From contig NZ_BORW01000022.1 in assembly GCF_018333375.1 (NCBI RefSeq), positions 1 to 64,000 on the forward strand: DNA of 64,000 bases. Direction: 5' to 3'. The notes under the pieces were generated by a model. It had not been told where the DNA came from. It ran no database searches and saw only the letters and a list, made by a program, of their open reading frames with translations. The position numbers were made by a program, and so were the translations under genes. Positions 25,893 to 34,904 of the stretch are shown here, in pieces (the first letter of the stretch is position 1; each line of letters begins with the position of its first letter). Source of the DNA: Paenibacillus cookii (GTDB lineage Bacteria > Bacillota > Bacilli > Paenibacillales > Paenibacillaceae).

Positions 25893-27116
25893 ATGAAAAA
25901 AACTTCACGGTTCATGATGGCTGCGGCCTTTATTTTAGCTTCTTTGAATCTGCGGCCTGCGATGAACTCCGTCGCGCCCATGCTGCAAGCCATCCAGCGG
26001 GATTTGGGCATGAGCGCCTTGACGGCAAGCCTGCTCACGTCCATTCCTGTGCTGTGCATGGGGATTTTTCCGGCCTTTGCGGTCAAGCTGGGCCGGCGTG
26101 CCGGGCTGGAGCGCGTCATCGCCTGGTCGATTGCGGTCATCGGCATCGGTACGGTGCTGCGGTGGTTTACCGGGTCGCCATCGTATCTGCTCATGACCTC
26201 GATTTTGGCCGGGCTCGGGATCGCCGCGGCGGGACCGCTTCTGTCGGGCTTCATTAAGCAGTACTTTCCGACCAAGGTGCCTTTCATGATATCGCTTTAC
26301 ACCGTATCCATGGCGGTCGGAGCCACGCTTTCATCGGGGATGTCCCTGCCGCTGGCGGACCGGATCGGTTCGTGGCGCGAATCGTTGGCAATTTGGGCCG
26401 TCCTGGCTGCCATCGCCCTGCCGGTATGGCGGTGGTCGGTTCTTCGCCATGCCCGGCCGTCCGCTGGAGAGGCGCAGACGAATCGTACGGCCGGATTGCC
26501 CTGGCGCAGCGGAAAAGCATGGGTTCTTACGATGTCCTTCGGCCTGCTGGCCGTCTTGTTCTTCTCGGTCACGGCTTGGCTGCCGCCGGTCGTGGAGCAT
26601 ATGGGTTACGGCAAAGCATATGCGGCGAACATGCTCGTCCTGTTTTCTGTGACGCAGATTCCCGTCGGCCTTCTGTTCCCTCATCTGCTGCGGCGTTTTC
26701 CTTCCCGCCGTTTCTGGCTGGCGCTGGGCGCGCTGGCGATGGCCGCCGGCTTCCTGATGCTCTGGATTTCGGCGGCGCCGTGGCTTGCGGCGATTCTGAT
26801 CGGCATCGGCCCCGGCGTGCTGTTTCCGGTTAATCTGATGATGCCGATCGAGGCGGTAAGCGATACGGAGCAGGCGACGGCCTGGTCGGCCATGACCCAG
26901 TCGGCCGGATACGTGATCGGTGCGCTGGGACCGATGCTGCTCGGCGTAATCCACGATGCTGCGGGCAGCTATGCGCTGCTGATCCCGGTGCTGCTGACCG
27001 TCACGCTGGCGATGGCGGCGGTTCATCAGCTGGCGGCGAAGGCGGCCAAGCCCGAAGCGCCGGATGTTTTAAACAAGCCCAGAGAAAAGGAAAAAGCCCT
27101 TCCTTTGGCAGAGTAA
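25893..27116 (+). CDS. MFS transporter, CynX/NimT family
   Basis: A 407-residue transporter with twelve hydrophobic segments. Its start, MKKTSRFMMAAAFILASLNLRPAMNSVAP, carries the LRPxxxSVxP signature of the CynX/NimT (cyanate and 2-nitroimidazole) branch. The centre has IKQYFPTKVPFMISLYTVSMAVGA. AGGAGAGGGA precedes two adjacent ATGs (25890 and 25893); either may be used. The divergent LysR gene probably controls it. Confidence 0.88.
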   Translation: MKKTSRFMMAAAFILASLNLRPAMNSVAPMLQAIQRDLGMSALTASLLTSIPVLCMGIFPAFAVKLGRRAGLERVIAWSIAVIGIGTVLRWFTGSPSYLLMTSILAGLGIAAAGPLLSGFIKQYFPTKVPFMISLYTVSMAVGATLSSGMSLPLADRIGSWRESLAIWAVLAAIALPVWRWSVLRHARPSAGEAQTNRTAGLPWRSGKAWVLTMSFGLLAVLFFSVTAWLPPVVEHMGYGKAYAANMLVLFSVTQIPVGLLFPHLLRRFPSRRFWLALGALAMAAGFLMLWISAAPWLAAILIGIGPGVLFPVNLMMPIEAVSDTEQATAWSAMTQSAGYVIGALGPMLLGVIHDAAGSYALLIPVLLTVTLAMAAVHQLAAKAAKPEAPDVLNKPREKEKALPLAE

Positions 27117-27127
27117 GGAAGGGCCTT
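27094..27127. terminator. Terminator overlapping the MFS gene end
   Basis: AAGCCCTTCCTT pairs with AAGGAAGGGCCTT; the left arm lies inside the last codons of the MFS gene. A residues on the left give it a possible role for the minus strand as well. Confidence 0.6.
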
Positions 27128-27182
27128 GGATGGAACATGTCCACGCCTGCCTGCCGACCGTTCGGAACCGCCCCTTAGCCGT

Positions 27183-27521
27183 TTAGCAGAGCACTTCGAC
27201 CGTAAAACCGCCCGGCGCCTCGACATAGAACGTGTACCCGTGCGCATGCTGCGGAGGCTTGACGTCGTAGCCGTCCTCCAGAAGCCTTTGGTTGATGCGG
27301 TCGACCTGCTCCTCGGTTGGCTGCGGGAAGCCGACGTGGAACGTTTTGGGGTACTGCACCTCGCGGCCCTTCATCAGCGTCAGGACAAAGCCGTCATCGT
27401 CCAAGAGCACGGCGAAGTTGTCGCCGCGGGTAGCCCGGCAAACCAGGCCGAAATAGGTCTCCAGAAACGCCCGGGACGCCGCCACATCGGTCACCGTCAA
27501 ATTCAAATGGTTGATTTTCAT
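27183..27521 (-). CDS. VOC-family (glyoxalase-like) protein
   Basis: A 112-residue single-domain protein beginning MKINHLNLTVTDVAASRAFLETYFG and ending YTFYVEAPGGFTVEVLC, with the EAPGG(F/N)xxE metal-ligand pattern of the vicinal oxygen chelate fold. The start follows AAGGAG at 27521. Members include glyoxalase I-like, bleomycin-binding and dioxygenase-type proteins; no specific substrate can be assigned. It stands alone between convergent and unrelated genes. Confidence 0.85.
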   Translation of the reverse strand: MKINHLNLTVTDVAASRAFLETYFGLVCRATRGDNFAVLLDDDGFVLTLMKGREVQYPKTFHVGFPQPTEEQVDRINQRLLEDGYDVKPPQHAHGYTFYVEAPGGFTVEVLC

Positions 27522-27680
27522 ATGTCTCCTTCTTTCCAAGTGGAGTATGGAATCGTCATTCACCTTTATTATATGACCTTCATGCAAGTGATAAGGTTAC
27601 GGCATCATGGAGGGCAAGGGCTCAACTTGAAACGGATAAAGCAGTATAGTCCTCGTTAATCATGGGAACGTAGGGGACGG

Positions 27681-28571
27681 TTATTGCGGATGTTGGCGAA
27701 TCAGCTCCACGAGATTGCGGGCCGCGGCGTTTAGCGGCTCGTTTTTGCGCGTGCAGATCGCGATGACGTTCTTTAGGTCGATGCCATCGACGTATACGCG
27801 GCATAACTCGCCCCGGGCGACATGCTCGCGGACGACCAGCGACGATACGAAGTTGGCTCCGTACCCGGCAATGACGGCCGTAATCGCTTCATGCAGCCCG
27901 TTGAACTGCAGGGCGATTTTCGGTGCGGGAGCGCTGTACGTCCGGCATAAAGCCAGCAGCCTTTCCCGGGTGGAGCTTCCTTCTTCGCGCATCACGAAAG
28001 GCTCCTTCACCATCTCGTGAAGCGAAACCCGGCGGCCGGCGTATTTATGGCTCGGCGCCACCACGAACCACAGCTCGTCTTCGAACAATTTTTCGGTGTT
28101 CACCGAATCCGGATATGCTTCCGGCAGCCCGCCGTAAATCGCCAAATCCACTTCGACGTTCAGCAGCTGCTTCAGCGCTCCGCTGGAATTGGTCGTCGTA
28201 ATGGACATTTCGACCTGCTCGTACCGCTGTTTGAACTTGGCGAGCCATGAAGGAAGGAGGAACTGCGCGGGAAGATACGTCGCTGCGAGCCGGATTTGCC
28301 CGTCCATCCCCTGACGGTAATCTTTGGCGAACTGCTCGATTTGCTGCTCGACGGCAAACAGGCGTTTGGCCAAAACGGCGACCTTCTCCCCGGCATCGGT
28401 AAGCGCGATGCCCCGGCCCTGCGGGACCATAAGCGTTAAGGCCAGCTCTTTTTCGAATTTTTTGATTTGGGCCGTAATGGCCGGCTGGCTGATGTTCAGC
28501 AGCTCGGAGGCGCGGGTGACGCTGCCGGTGTTGGCAATTTCGTGGAACAGGCGCAAAGCGTGCAGGTTCAT
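27681..28571 (-). CDS. LysR-family transcriptional regulator
   Basis: A 296-residue LysR protein starting MNLHALRLFHEIANTGSVTRASELLNISQPAITAQIKKFEKELA. The effector domain includes the EEGSSTRERLLALC segment seen in CysL/CbbR-like members. RBS GAGGTGAG precedes the ATG. It diverges from the O-methyltransferase at 28738 with a 166-base AT-rich gap and is its likely regulator. Confidence 0.9.
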   Translation of the reverse strand: MNLHALRLFHEIANTGSVTRASELLNISQPAITAQIKKFEKELALTLMVPQGRGIALTDAGEKVAVLAKRLFAVEQQIEQFAKDYRQGMDGQIRLAATYLPAQFLLPSWLAKFKQRYEQVEMSITTTNSSGALKQLLNVEVDLAIYGGLPEAYPDSVNTEKLFEDELWFVVAPSHKYAGRRVSLHEMVKEPFVMREEGSSTRERLLALCRTYSAPAPKIALQFNGLHEAITAVIAGYGANFVSSLVVREHVARGELCRVYVDGIDLKNVIAICTRKNEPLNAAARNLVELIRQHPQ

Positions 28572-28737
28572 CGTTTCTCACCTCGGATTGATTCATATAT
28601 GTAATGTATGAAAACGTTAAAAAGATATATTATTCTTATCATTATATTCCGGCTACAATAAAATCAAAAGCTGATTCTCTCTAATTTCAGGTCGGCTTTT
28701 CAAAAAGTGGATGCGAAATCCGAGGAGGAGATGGAAC

Positions 28738-29436
28738 ATGAAACAAACGTGGGAACAAGTGGATGAGTATATTACGGATTTGCTTTGCCCGAACGATTCG
28801 ATTCTGGATGACGTGCTTGTCGCGAACCGGCAGGCGGATCTGCCGGAGATCGACGTGACGGGAAACCAGGGAAAGCTGCTGCAGCTGCTGGTGCAAATGC
28901 AAGGGGCGAAGCGGGTGCTGGAAATCGGAACGCTTGGCGCTTACAGCACCATTTGGATGGCAAGAGGGCTGGCGGAGGGCGGCAAAATCATCACGCTTGA
29001 GCTGGAGCCGCATCATGCCGAGGTGGCGAATGCCAACATCAAACGCGCCGGGCTGGAGCATGCGATCGAAGTTCGGCAGGGGAATGCGCTGGAACTGCTG
29101 GAGGAATTGGAGCGGGAAGGGACGGAGCCTTTCGATTTCATTTTCATCGACGCGGACAAACCGAACAATCCCCATTATTTGGAGTGGGCGCTTCGCTTCT
29201 CCCGTCCGGGCACCGTCATCGTCGGGGACAACGTCATCCGGGACGGGGAAGTTGCCAGCCGCCACAGCACCGATCCCCGGGTACGAGGCGTCAGAACCTT
29301 TTTCGATATGATCGCCGGGGACCCGCGCATATCGGCGACCGCGATTCAGACGGTGGGCAGCAAAGGGTATGACGGTTTTATGATCGGGATCGTGCAGCAA
29401 ACCGTTCAATCGCCTCAAAAGGCAAATGATCGGTAA
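28738..29436 (+). CDS. SAM-dependent O-methyltransferase (catechol/caffeoyl-CoA type)
   Basis: A 232-residue class I methyltransferase. The SAM-binding motif is VLEIGTLGAYSTIWMA (about residues 60-75), followed by ITLELEPHHAEVANANI and the metal-binding region FIFIDADKPNNPHYLEWAL and GDNVIRDGEV, which define the O-methyltransferase family 3 (COMT/CCoAOMT-like). The start at 28738 follows GAGGAGG. Its last 59 bases overlap the end of the convergent peroxiredoxin gene. Likely substrates are catechol-type hydroxyls. Confidence 0.88.
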   Translation: MKQTWEQVDEYITDLLCPNDSILDDVLVANRQADLPEIDVTGNQGKLLQLLVQMQGAKRVLEIGTLGAYSTIWMARGLAEGGKIITLELEPHHAEVANANIKRAGLEHAIEVRQGNALELLEELEREGTEPFDFIFIDADKPNNPHYLEWALRFSRPGTVIVGDNVIRDGEVASRHSTDPRVRGVRTFFDMIAGDPRISATAIQTVGSKGYDGFMIGIVQQTVQSPQKANDR

Positions 29437-29938
29437 TGAGACTGCCGTAGTGGGCGACCTGAACGATTCCTTGTTCATCGATCAGAAATTCGGCCGGAAT
29501 CCGGTTGAAATTGGAGCCTTCCTCCGGAATCAGTTTGAATCCGGCTGCTTCCACCCGGGCCGTAATCTCGTGAATGTCCGGCTGCGCTAACGTTGCCTTC
29601 ATTTTCGCTTCCGAAGACTCGACGCCGTACCGCGCGTAAATTTCTGCCTCAGGATCGGCAATAAGCGGGAAGGGTGCGTTTTGCCGCCCGACGTATTGGC
29701 GGAGGTTTGCCTCCGGAGATTCGAAAAAGGCGACGACCTCCATCCCTTGCCGCTTCCACGTTTCATATCGCTTTATAAATTGCTGCACCCGTAAATTGCA
29801 TAAAGCGCAAGCGGAGTTGCGGAAAAAGGCGAGCAGAAGGTTGCGGCCCGAATAGGTGTCCGGCGTGACGGGTTCCCCGTTCTGATCCGCCGCTTCAAAC
29901 CATGGGGCGGCATCTCCGGGGCGGAGCTGATTGTTCAT
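29378..29938 (-). CDS. AhpC/TSA-type peroxiredoxin or redoxin
   Basis: A 186-residue thioredoxin-fold protein. LRPGDAAPWFEAADQNGEPVTPDTYSGRNLLLAFFRNSACALCNLRVQQF has the PxFxxxDQNG start and a CxxC (CALC, about residue 43) in the place of the peroxidatic cysteine. Length and motif agree with redoxin-domain peroxiredoxins that reduce peroxides with thiols. RBS AGGAGGG precedes the start. The Crp-type regulator lies just upstream on the same strand. Confidence 0.85.
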   Translation of the reverse strand: MNNQLRPGDAAPWFEAADQNGEPVTPDTYSGRNLLLAFFRNSACALCNLRVQQFIKRYETWKRQGMEVVAFFESPEANLRQYVGRQNAPFPLIADPEAEIYARYGVESSEAKMKATLAQPDIHEITARVEAAGFKLIPEEGSNFNRIPAEFLIDEQGIVQVAHYGSLITDHLPFEAIERFAARSRS

Positions 29939-30021
29939 CGTGAATCCCTCCTAATGATCGGTAAAAGGCGTTTCTCGCCCGTACCGCTACCTTATCAGGA
30001 AGGTGCCGCCTCCTCTGTGAC

Positions 30022-30696
30022 TTAGTCACACAACATGTCTTCAAGCCTGTTTCTCTGCAAGATTTTGATCCGTCCCCGCCCGGTTTCCACCCATCCGCTG
30101 CGCGCAAACTTAAGAAGGGTCCGCGAAACGACCTCGCGCGCTGAATTCATTTCCTCGGCCAGCTCTTGATGCGTCGCGGCTACGAGCGGCTCCTGTTCGG
30201 TGGTCACGCGCAACAATGCTTTGGCGAGCCGCTTTTCTACGGGCATCCGCTCCTTTTCTCCCATCATGTCGATCATCCGGAACGTGCTTTCGAGCAAACC
30301 TCCGAAAACGGTGCTGCGGAACGACTCATGGAACTGCACCCAGCGCAAGAAACTGCTCCGGAGCACAAACAGCACGTCCACGTCCGTTTCGGCTACCAAA
30401 TAGGCGGGATAGTCCCTTCCGCACAGCCCGCTGAGCACAAGCAGCGAACAGATTTCCCCCGCGGAAAGCCTGTTGAGCACCGTCTCGTTTCCGTTTTCGT
30501 GAACCGCCGTAATCCGGGCCGTTCCGCGGAGCAAAAACATGCCGTACAACGATGCATCCTCCCGCTGGAAGATGTTCGATTTGGCCGGGAACCGTTTGAC
30601 ATGCGGCCGGGCTTGCTCCCATTCTTCCTGAGAAAGACCGTTCAGGGAGGGGAAAACGTCGAGCAGGTTCGTTTCTTTTATCGTCTCTATGCTCAT
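30022..30696 (-). CDS. Crp/Fnr-family transcriptional regulator
   Basis: A 224-residue regulator: an N-terminal cyclic-nucleotide-binding-like beta roll (about 20-130, with NIFQREDASLYGMFLLRGTARI) and a C-terminal winged helix (about 160-220, with THQELAEEMNSAREVVSRTLLKFARSGWVETGRGRI). The run of N-terminal cysteines that holds the Fnr iron-sulfur cluster is missing; two Cys lie in the roll (EICSLLVLSGLCGRD). This SLLVLSGLCG form is seen in Crp proteins of sulfur or redox response, and the downstream peroxiredoxin makes control by oxidants plausible. Confidence 0.88.
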   Translation of the reverse strand: MSIETIKETNLLDVFPSLNGLSQEEWEQARPHVKRFPAKSNIFQREDASLYGMFLLRGTARITAVHENGNETVLNRLSAGEICSLLVLSGLCGRDYPAYLVAETDVDVLFVLRSSFLRWVQFHESFRSTVFGGLLESTFRMIDMMGEKERMPVEKRLAKALLRVTTEQEPLVAATHQELAEEMNSAREVVSRTLLKFARSGWVETGRGRIKILQRNRLEDMLCD

Positions 30697-30866
30697 CTGT
30701 TACACCCTTTCGATGGTGGTATGATCCCGGATGGCGCCGGTAATCTTCGGCCTCTATCATATCATGGCTTGCAAGATGAATTTGGTGGTTATTTAGGTTC
30801 GAGACCAATGTGAGGGTTGGACCGAGTCCGTTGTGACGCGGCCCGGCCCTTTTTTATGTTTTCCGG

Positions 30867-30895
30867 TTGACAGGAGGAAAGTTTTGGCATATATT
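30867..30895 (+). promoter_or_regulatory. Consensus-like sigma-A promoter of the ytrA-type operon
   Basis: TTGACA (30867-30872) and TATATT (30890-30895) are separated by exactly 17 bases. Confidence 0.8.
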
Positions 30896-30897
30896 GA

Positions 30898-30921
30898 GGT
30901 TAGTTACTTAAGTAATTAACC
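30898..30921. promoter_or_regulatory. Palindromic operator overlapping transcription start
   Basis: GGTTAGTTACTT is followed by its inverted copy AAGTAATTAACC, one mismatch in 12 base pairs. Sited directly after the -10 box, it would block transcription when bound, as in autoregulated YtrA-type GntR operons. Confidence 0.65.
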
Positions 30922-30938
30922 AGTTGGGTGGTGGAGAA

Positions 30939-31310
30939 ATGGGGCCTATTATGGATGACGGCCGTCCAATATTCATACAAATCGCCGAGAAGATTGAAGA
31001 CGACATCATTGCAGGGGGGCTGCCGGAGGAGTCGCAGGTCCCTTCGACAAACCAGTTTGCGTCCTTTTACCAGATTAATCCGGCCACCGCGGCCAAGGGA
31101 GTGAATCTTCTGGTGGATCAAGGCATTCTGTATAAGAAGAGGGGGATCGGCATGTTCGTGGCGTCGGGAGCAAGGGAGACGCTGATCGAGAAACGGAAGG
31201 AGCAGTTTTTCGAGCAGTATGTCATCACGATGGTTCAGGAAGCGAGGAAGCTTGGCATTACGATCGACCAATTGACCGACATGGTCCGGAGAGGGGATGG
31301 GAAGCAATGA
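30939..31310 (+). CDS. GntR-family regulator, YtrA subfamily
   Basis: A 123-residue protein, the short length typical of YtrA regulators: a GntR winged helix (DDGRPIFIQIAEKIEDDIIAGGLPEESQVPSTNQFASFYQINPATAAKGVNLL) and only a short C-terminal dimer tail. Starts at 30939 or 30951 are both possible. Its stop overlaps the start of the ABC ATPase gene (TGAA at 31307-31310), so the genes are coupled. YtrA proteins repress ABC operons induced by cell-wall antibiotics in Bacillus; the same is inferred here from the autoregulatory operator. Confidence 0.88.
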   Translation: MGPIMDDGRPIFIQIAEKIEDDIIAGGLPEESQVPSTNQFASFYQINPATAAKGVNLLVDQGILYKKRGIGMFVASGARETLIEKRKEQFFEQYVITMVQEARKLGITIDQLTDMVRRGDGKQ

Positions 31311-32203
31311 ACCGCATCGTAGAAGTAAACCGGTTAAATAAAACGTACGGCAGCGAAACCGTCATCCAAGACGTGAGCTTTACGATCGAGGAGAACAAAA
31401 TTTACGGCCTTCTCGGCAGGAACGGAGCGGGCAAAACGACGATCATGCACATGATCACGGCCCAGCTGTTTCCGTCGGGCGGGGAGCTGAAGGTATTCGG
31501 GGAACATCCTTACGAAAACAACCGGGTGCTGACCCGGATGAGCTTCATCAAGGAAAGCCAGAAATATCCGGACGTGTTCCGGATCGCGGACGTGCTGGAC
31601 ATTGCGGCGGACCTCTACCCCAATTGGGATCAAGGTTTCGCAGAGCAGCTGATCGAAGATTTCCGGCTCCCCGTCAAACGCCGAATGAAGAAACTGTCGC
31701 GGGGCATGCTTTCCTCGGTCGGAATCATCGTGGGCCTCGCCAGCCGAGCGCCGCTGACCATTTTCGACGAGCCTTATCTGGGGCTGGATGCGGTCGCAAG
31801 GAACCTGTTTTACGAACGGCTGCTCGAAGACTATGCGGAACATCCGCGAACGGTCATTTTATCGACGCATTTGATCGACGAGGTCAGCAATATGCTGGAG
31901 CACGTCATCGTCATCGATAACGGAAAAATCCTGCTGGACGAAGAGGCGGACAGCCTGCGCGGCAAAGCGTTTACCGCCGTCGGTCCTGCTGCAACCGTCC
32001 GCGCTTGGGCGGCAGGGAAACAGCTTATACATGAGGAAGCGATCGGCGGCCTGATGTCGGCATCCGTGCTCGGAAATTTAAGCGCGGCAGAGCGGCGGGA
32101 GGCGGAAGCGCAGGGCATCGAACTGGTCCCCGTATCGCTGCAGCAGCTGATCGTTCATTTAACGAGCGGCAAAACGAATGGAAAGGTGGCCGAACTCGGA
32201 TGA
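31307..32203 (+). CDS. ABC transporter ATP-binding protein
   Basis: A 298-residue ATPase. Walker A is GRNGAGKTT (about residues 38-46), the signature is the degenerate LSRGML in place of LSGGQ, and Walker B is LTIFDEPYLGLD, followed by a switch His in ILSTHLIDE. The LSRGM form is common in YtrB/YxlF-like ATPases of the YtrA operons. It overlaps the regulator before it and the membrane protein after it by four bases each, a tightly coupled three-gene unit. Confidence 0.9.
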   Translation: MNRIVEVNRLNKTYGSETVIQDVSFTIEENKIYGLLGRNGAGKTTIMHMITAQLFPSGGELKVFGEHPYENNRVLTRMSFIKESQKYPDVFRIADVLDIAADLYPNWDQGFAEQLIEDFRLPVKRRMKKLSRGMLSSVGIIVGLASRAPLTIFDEPYLGLDAVARNLFYERLLEDYAEHPRTVILSTHLIDEVSNMLEHVIVIDNGKILLDEEADSLRGKAFTAVGPAATVRAWAAGKQLIHEEAIGGLMSASVLGNLSAAERREAEAQGIELVPVSLQQLIVHLTSGKTNGKVAELG

Positions 32204-32883
32204 ACCGGATGGCAGGAGTCATGAAAATGCATTGGAGAGACAAATGGAGCTGGATTTTTATCCCGTGGGTCGTCGTGCTGTTCAGTTTTGCGACCAACCT
32301 GACCATCGGCGGATTGACCGGGGGAGAGGAAAACATCAACTCGGGCGGTCTCTCATCGATATTTATTTATATTTTTGTGTGCAGCTTGATCGTGCAGGGG
32401 CAGACCTTTCCTTTTGCGTTGGGGCTGAACGTGCGGCGGCTGGATTTCTTTGCGGGCACGAGCGCGATGGGCGTGTTGGTCTCGGCGGCTTCGGCGGTTG
32501 TTCTGCTTCTTTTTTCGCTCGCGGAGGAATTGTCGGACGGCTGGGGCGTCAGCGTGCATTTCTTTAACCTTCCGTTTATGGACGGCATTTCTCCGCTCGG
32601 ACGGCTCGGCATCTACTTTGTCGTGATGGTGCATATGTTTTTCCTGGGCTTCGTGATCGCCAGCATCTACCGGCGGTTTAAAAGAACCGGCATGTTCGTG
32701 TTTTTTGCGGCGCTTTTTGTCCTGATGAGCGTGGCCACCTTTGCGCTGACGTATTTTAATTTGTGGCTCGATCTGTTCGGCTGGTTCGCGAATCATTACA
32801 TGGACATTTTCGTCTGGATGGCTCCGATCGCGGTTGTGTACGCGCTGTTGTCTTACGCCATGATCCGCCGGGCGACCATCTGA
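32200..32883 (+). CDS. ABC-associated membrane protein
   Basis: A 227-residue protein with about six hydrophobic segments. The first 20 residues (MNRMAGVMKMHWRDKWSWIF) are followed by a long hydrophobic protein with no soluble domain. It overlaps the ATPase stop by four bases and is the last gene of the GntR-ATPase operon, so it is the likely membrane partner. No finer family was recognised. Substrate unknown; a peptide or antibiotic is suggested by the YtrA-type regulator. Confidence 0.75.
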   Translation: MNRMAGVMKMHWRDKWSWIFIPWVVVLFSFATNLTIGGLTGGEENINSGGLSSIFIYIFVCSLIVQGQTFPFALGLNVRRLDFFAGTSAMGVLVSAASAVVLLLFSLAEELSDGWGVSVHFFNLPFMDGISPLGRLGIYFVVMVHMFFLGFVIASIYRRFKRTGMFVFFAALFVLMSVATFALTYFNLWLDLFGWFANHYMDIFVWMAPIAVVYALLSYAMIRRATI

Positions 32884-33021
32884 GGAACGCAGGGACGTGG
32901 CAGAAGCGGGAGGAATCGGCTGAACCCGTTGCCGCATCATGCATAAATTCCGGATAAAGAGCGAAGTTTATGGGATGGAAAACAATTCTAAAAACCATGA
33001 TCGCTAAAGGAGATTTTGACG

Positions 33022-33597
33022 ATGCCGTTAGGTGCACACGAAGCCCACGAACTCAACGAATTGCTGCTCAGCTGCACGAATTCCATCCAAAGCATGGCGC
33101 TTTTCATCGATCAGGCGACCGATCCGGTCTTAAGAAACATGATCACCCGCCATTATGCCGTGCACGTTCAGGATTACAATATGAAGGTCGAATACGCGAA
33201 CCGCTTCAGTTCGCCCGATCAGCTCAACGTTCCGGCCATGCCGATGAATCCGCCGATGCCTGCGATGAATCCGGGTCCGCAGCAGTATCAGCCGCTTCAG
33301 CCGCAGGTGAAGCTCCATCAGCTGGACGACCGCGCGATCGCGACTTCTTACCTGCTGACATTAAAACGGGCCGGCCGGGAGTATGCCTGGTCCGCATTCG
33401 AATGCTCCACGCCGCAGCTTCGTTCGTTCCTGGAGAACGCATTCCAGATGTGCTCGCACCAGGCTTTCGAAGTTTGGCAGTACATGGCTTCCAGAGGTTA
33501 TTACGCGGCCGTGCCGGCTTCACAGGACGTGCTGCAGCCGATGCAGCAAATGTACAAATCGGTGCCGGAACATCAGCCGGGCCGGTTGTACAGCTGA
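33022..33597 (+). CDS. Spore coat protein, CotF family
   Basis: A 191-residue protein with two helical blocks (about 1-70 and 95-165) joined by a Pro/Met/Gln-rich linker (PAMPMNPPMPAMNPGPQQYQ). The segments HELNELLLSCTNSIQSMALFIDQATDP and LDDRAIATSYLLTLKRAGREYAWSAFECSTPQLRSFLENAFQMCSHQAFEVWQYM match the CotF-like coat proteins. RBS AAAGGAG precedes the ATG. Expression late in sporulation is expected from the family; the organism is therefore a spore former. Confidence 0.85.
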   Translation: MPLGAHEAHELNELLLSCTNSIQSMALFIDQATDPVLRNMITRHYAVHVQDYNMKVEYANRFSSPDQLNVPAMPMNPPMPAMNPGPQQYQPLQPQVKLHQLDDRAIATSYLLTLKRAGREYAWSAFECSTPQLRSFLENAFQMCSHQAFEVWQYMASRGYYAAVPASQDVLQPMQQMYKSVPEHQPGRLYS

Positions 33598-33688
33598 CGA
33601 CCGCGATCCGTTTATGCAGCGCGTTTGCGCCAAGGTCCCTTGCGAGAGGGGCCTTTTTGCTTGTGCGGAACAAGCTGCAAACCCCGTC

Positions 33689-33739
33689 TGAAAGCGCTTC
33701 AAAAAATGTATTGCCAACGATAAAATCCCCTGCTATAAT
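33689..33739 (+). promoter_or_regulatory. LacI gene promoter with cre-like operator
   Basis: TTGCCA (33711-33716) and TATAAT (33734-33739) are 17 bases apart, with TGC giving an extended -10. TGAAAGCGCTTCAA at 33689-33702, a LacI-family half-palindrome resembling cre, lies just upstream, where CcpA or the LacI product itself could bind. Confidence 0.65.
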
Positions 33740-33777
33740 CGCCTTGAAAAGGTTTTCTTGTAAAGGAAGTTTTGACG

Positions 33778-34782
33778 ATGAAGCCAACGATTAGAGATGT
33801 TGCCAAAATGGCGGAGGTATCCATCAGCACCGTATCCCGGGTGATGAACGCGCCCGAGTCGGTCAACGAGAACAAAAGGATCCGCGTTTTGGAGGCCATT
33901 GAGAAGCTTGGTTACCAGCCGAATTCGTTTGCGCGCGGACTGATTTACAACAAATCCTTTACGTTCGGCCTGCTGATTCCGGATATCGAAAACGTTTATT
34001 ACACCGGGATTATCCGGGGCATGCAGGACGCATGCATCAAGCTGGGGTACAGCCTGATGATCTGCAATACCGACAGGGACCGAAGCAGGATGCTTTCGTA
34101 TATCGACGCGTTTCACGAAAAGCAGGTGGACGGGATCGTATTCGCAAGCGACATGATGTTTCCGGAATACCACGAGAAGCTGGTCCGCTGCAAAATTCCG
34201 TTTGTGCTGCTGTCGACGCATTCCGAGGAGTTCGAGGTTCCCTGCGTCGAAATCGATGACGAGCAAGCGGCTTACGACGCGGCGAAGTTCCTCATCGAGC
34301 TCGGCCACCGGGAAATCGGGATGATCGGTTTCGACCACGAAAATTCGATCTCCGGGCCGCCAAGGTTCAAAGGGTTCGCCAAAGCCATGCTCGAAGCGGG
34401 GCTTGAACGAAACGTCCAGAGGGTAAGGGGAGCGGCGCACAGGTTTGAGCAGGCTTATCAAGCCGCGCATGAATTGTTCACCGATTTTCCCGAGCTGACC
34501 GCCGTCTTTTGCGTGGCCGACGAATTCGCGATGGGCGTCATCTCGTATTTGAAAGACCGCAACATATTGGTTCCGGGCCAGGTATCGGTCGTCGGCTTCG
34601 ACAACCTCCGGTTCGCGAACATGTTTATTCCGAAGCTGACGACGATCGCGCAGCCGATGTACGACATGGGCTACCGCGCGGCCGAGAAGCTCCACGAATT
34701 GGTGACGACGGGCAAGGTCGAGGTTCTAAGGGAAAAGATGGAGCATAAATTGATTGTCAGGGAGTCTTCGCGGGAAAGGTGA
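33778..34782 (+). CDS. LacI-family sugar-responsive regulator
   Basis: A 334-residue LacI repressor. The DNA-binding headpiece begins MKPTIRDVAKMAEVSISTVSRVMNAPESVNENKRIRVLEAIEKLGYQPNSFAR and includes the usual hinge; the rest is a periplasmic-binding-like sugar domain ending in YDMGYRAAEKLHEL and the HKLIVRESS tail. Start at 33778 after AAAGGAAG. It is directly upstream of an alpha-glucoside-type ABC importer on the same strand, and should control it. Confidence 0.92.
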   Translation: MKPTIRDVAKMAEVSISTVSRVMNAPESVNENKRIRVLEAIEKLGYQPNSFARGLIYNKSFTFGLLIPDIENVYYTGIIRGMQDACIKLGYSLMICNTDRDRSRMLSYIDAFHEKQVDGIVFASDMMFPEYHEKLVRCKIPFVLLSTHSEEFEVPCVEIDDEQAAYDAAKFLIELGHREIGMIGFDHENSISGPPRFKGFAKAMLEAGLERNVQRVRGAAHRFEQAYQAAHELFTDFPELTAVFCVADEFAMGVISYLKDRNILVPGQVSVVGFDNLRFANMFIPKLTTIAQPMYDMGYRAAEKLHELVTTGKVEVLREKMEHKLIVRESSRER

Positions 34783-34904
34783 GGCGTTTGCGGCGCTGGA
34801 TTTGAAAAGCTTTTCAGAATGTCGCATCCCGGTTGGTTTTGCATGCTGCGCAGCCGGGTAATAGAGAGGGTTCCTATAACAATGCACTTATGAAAAAACA
34901 TGGT

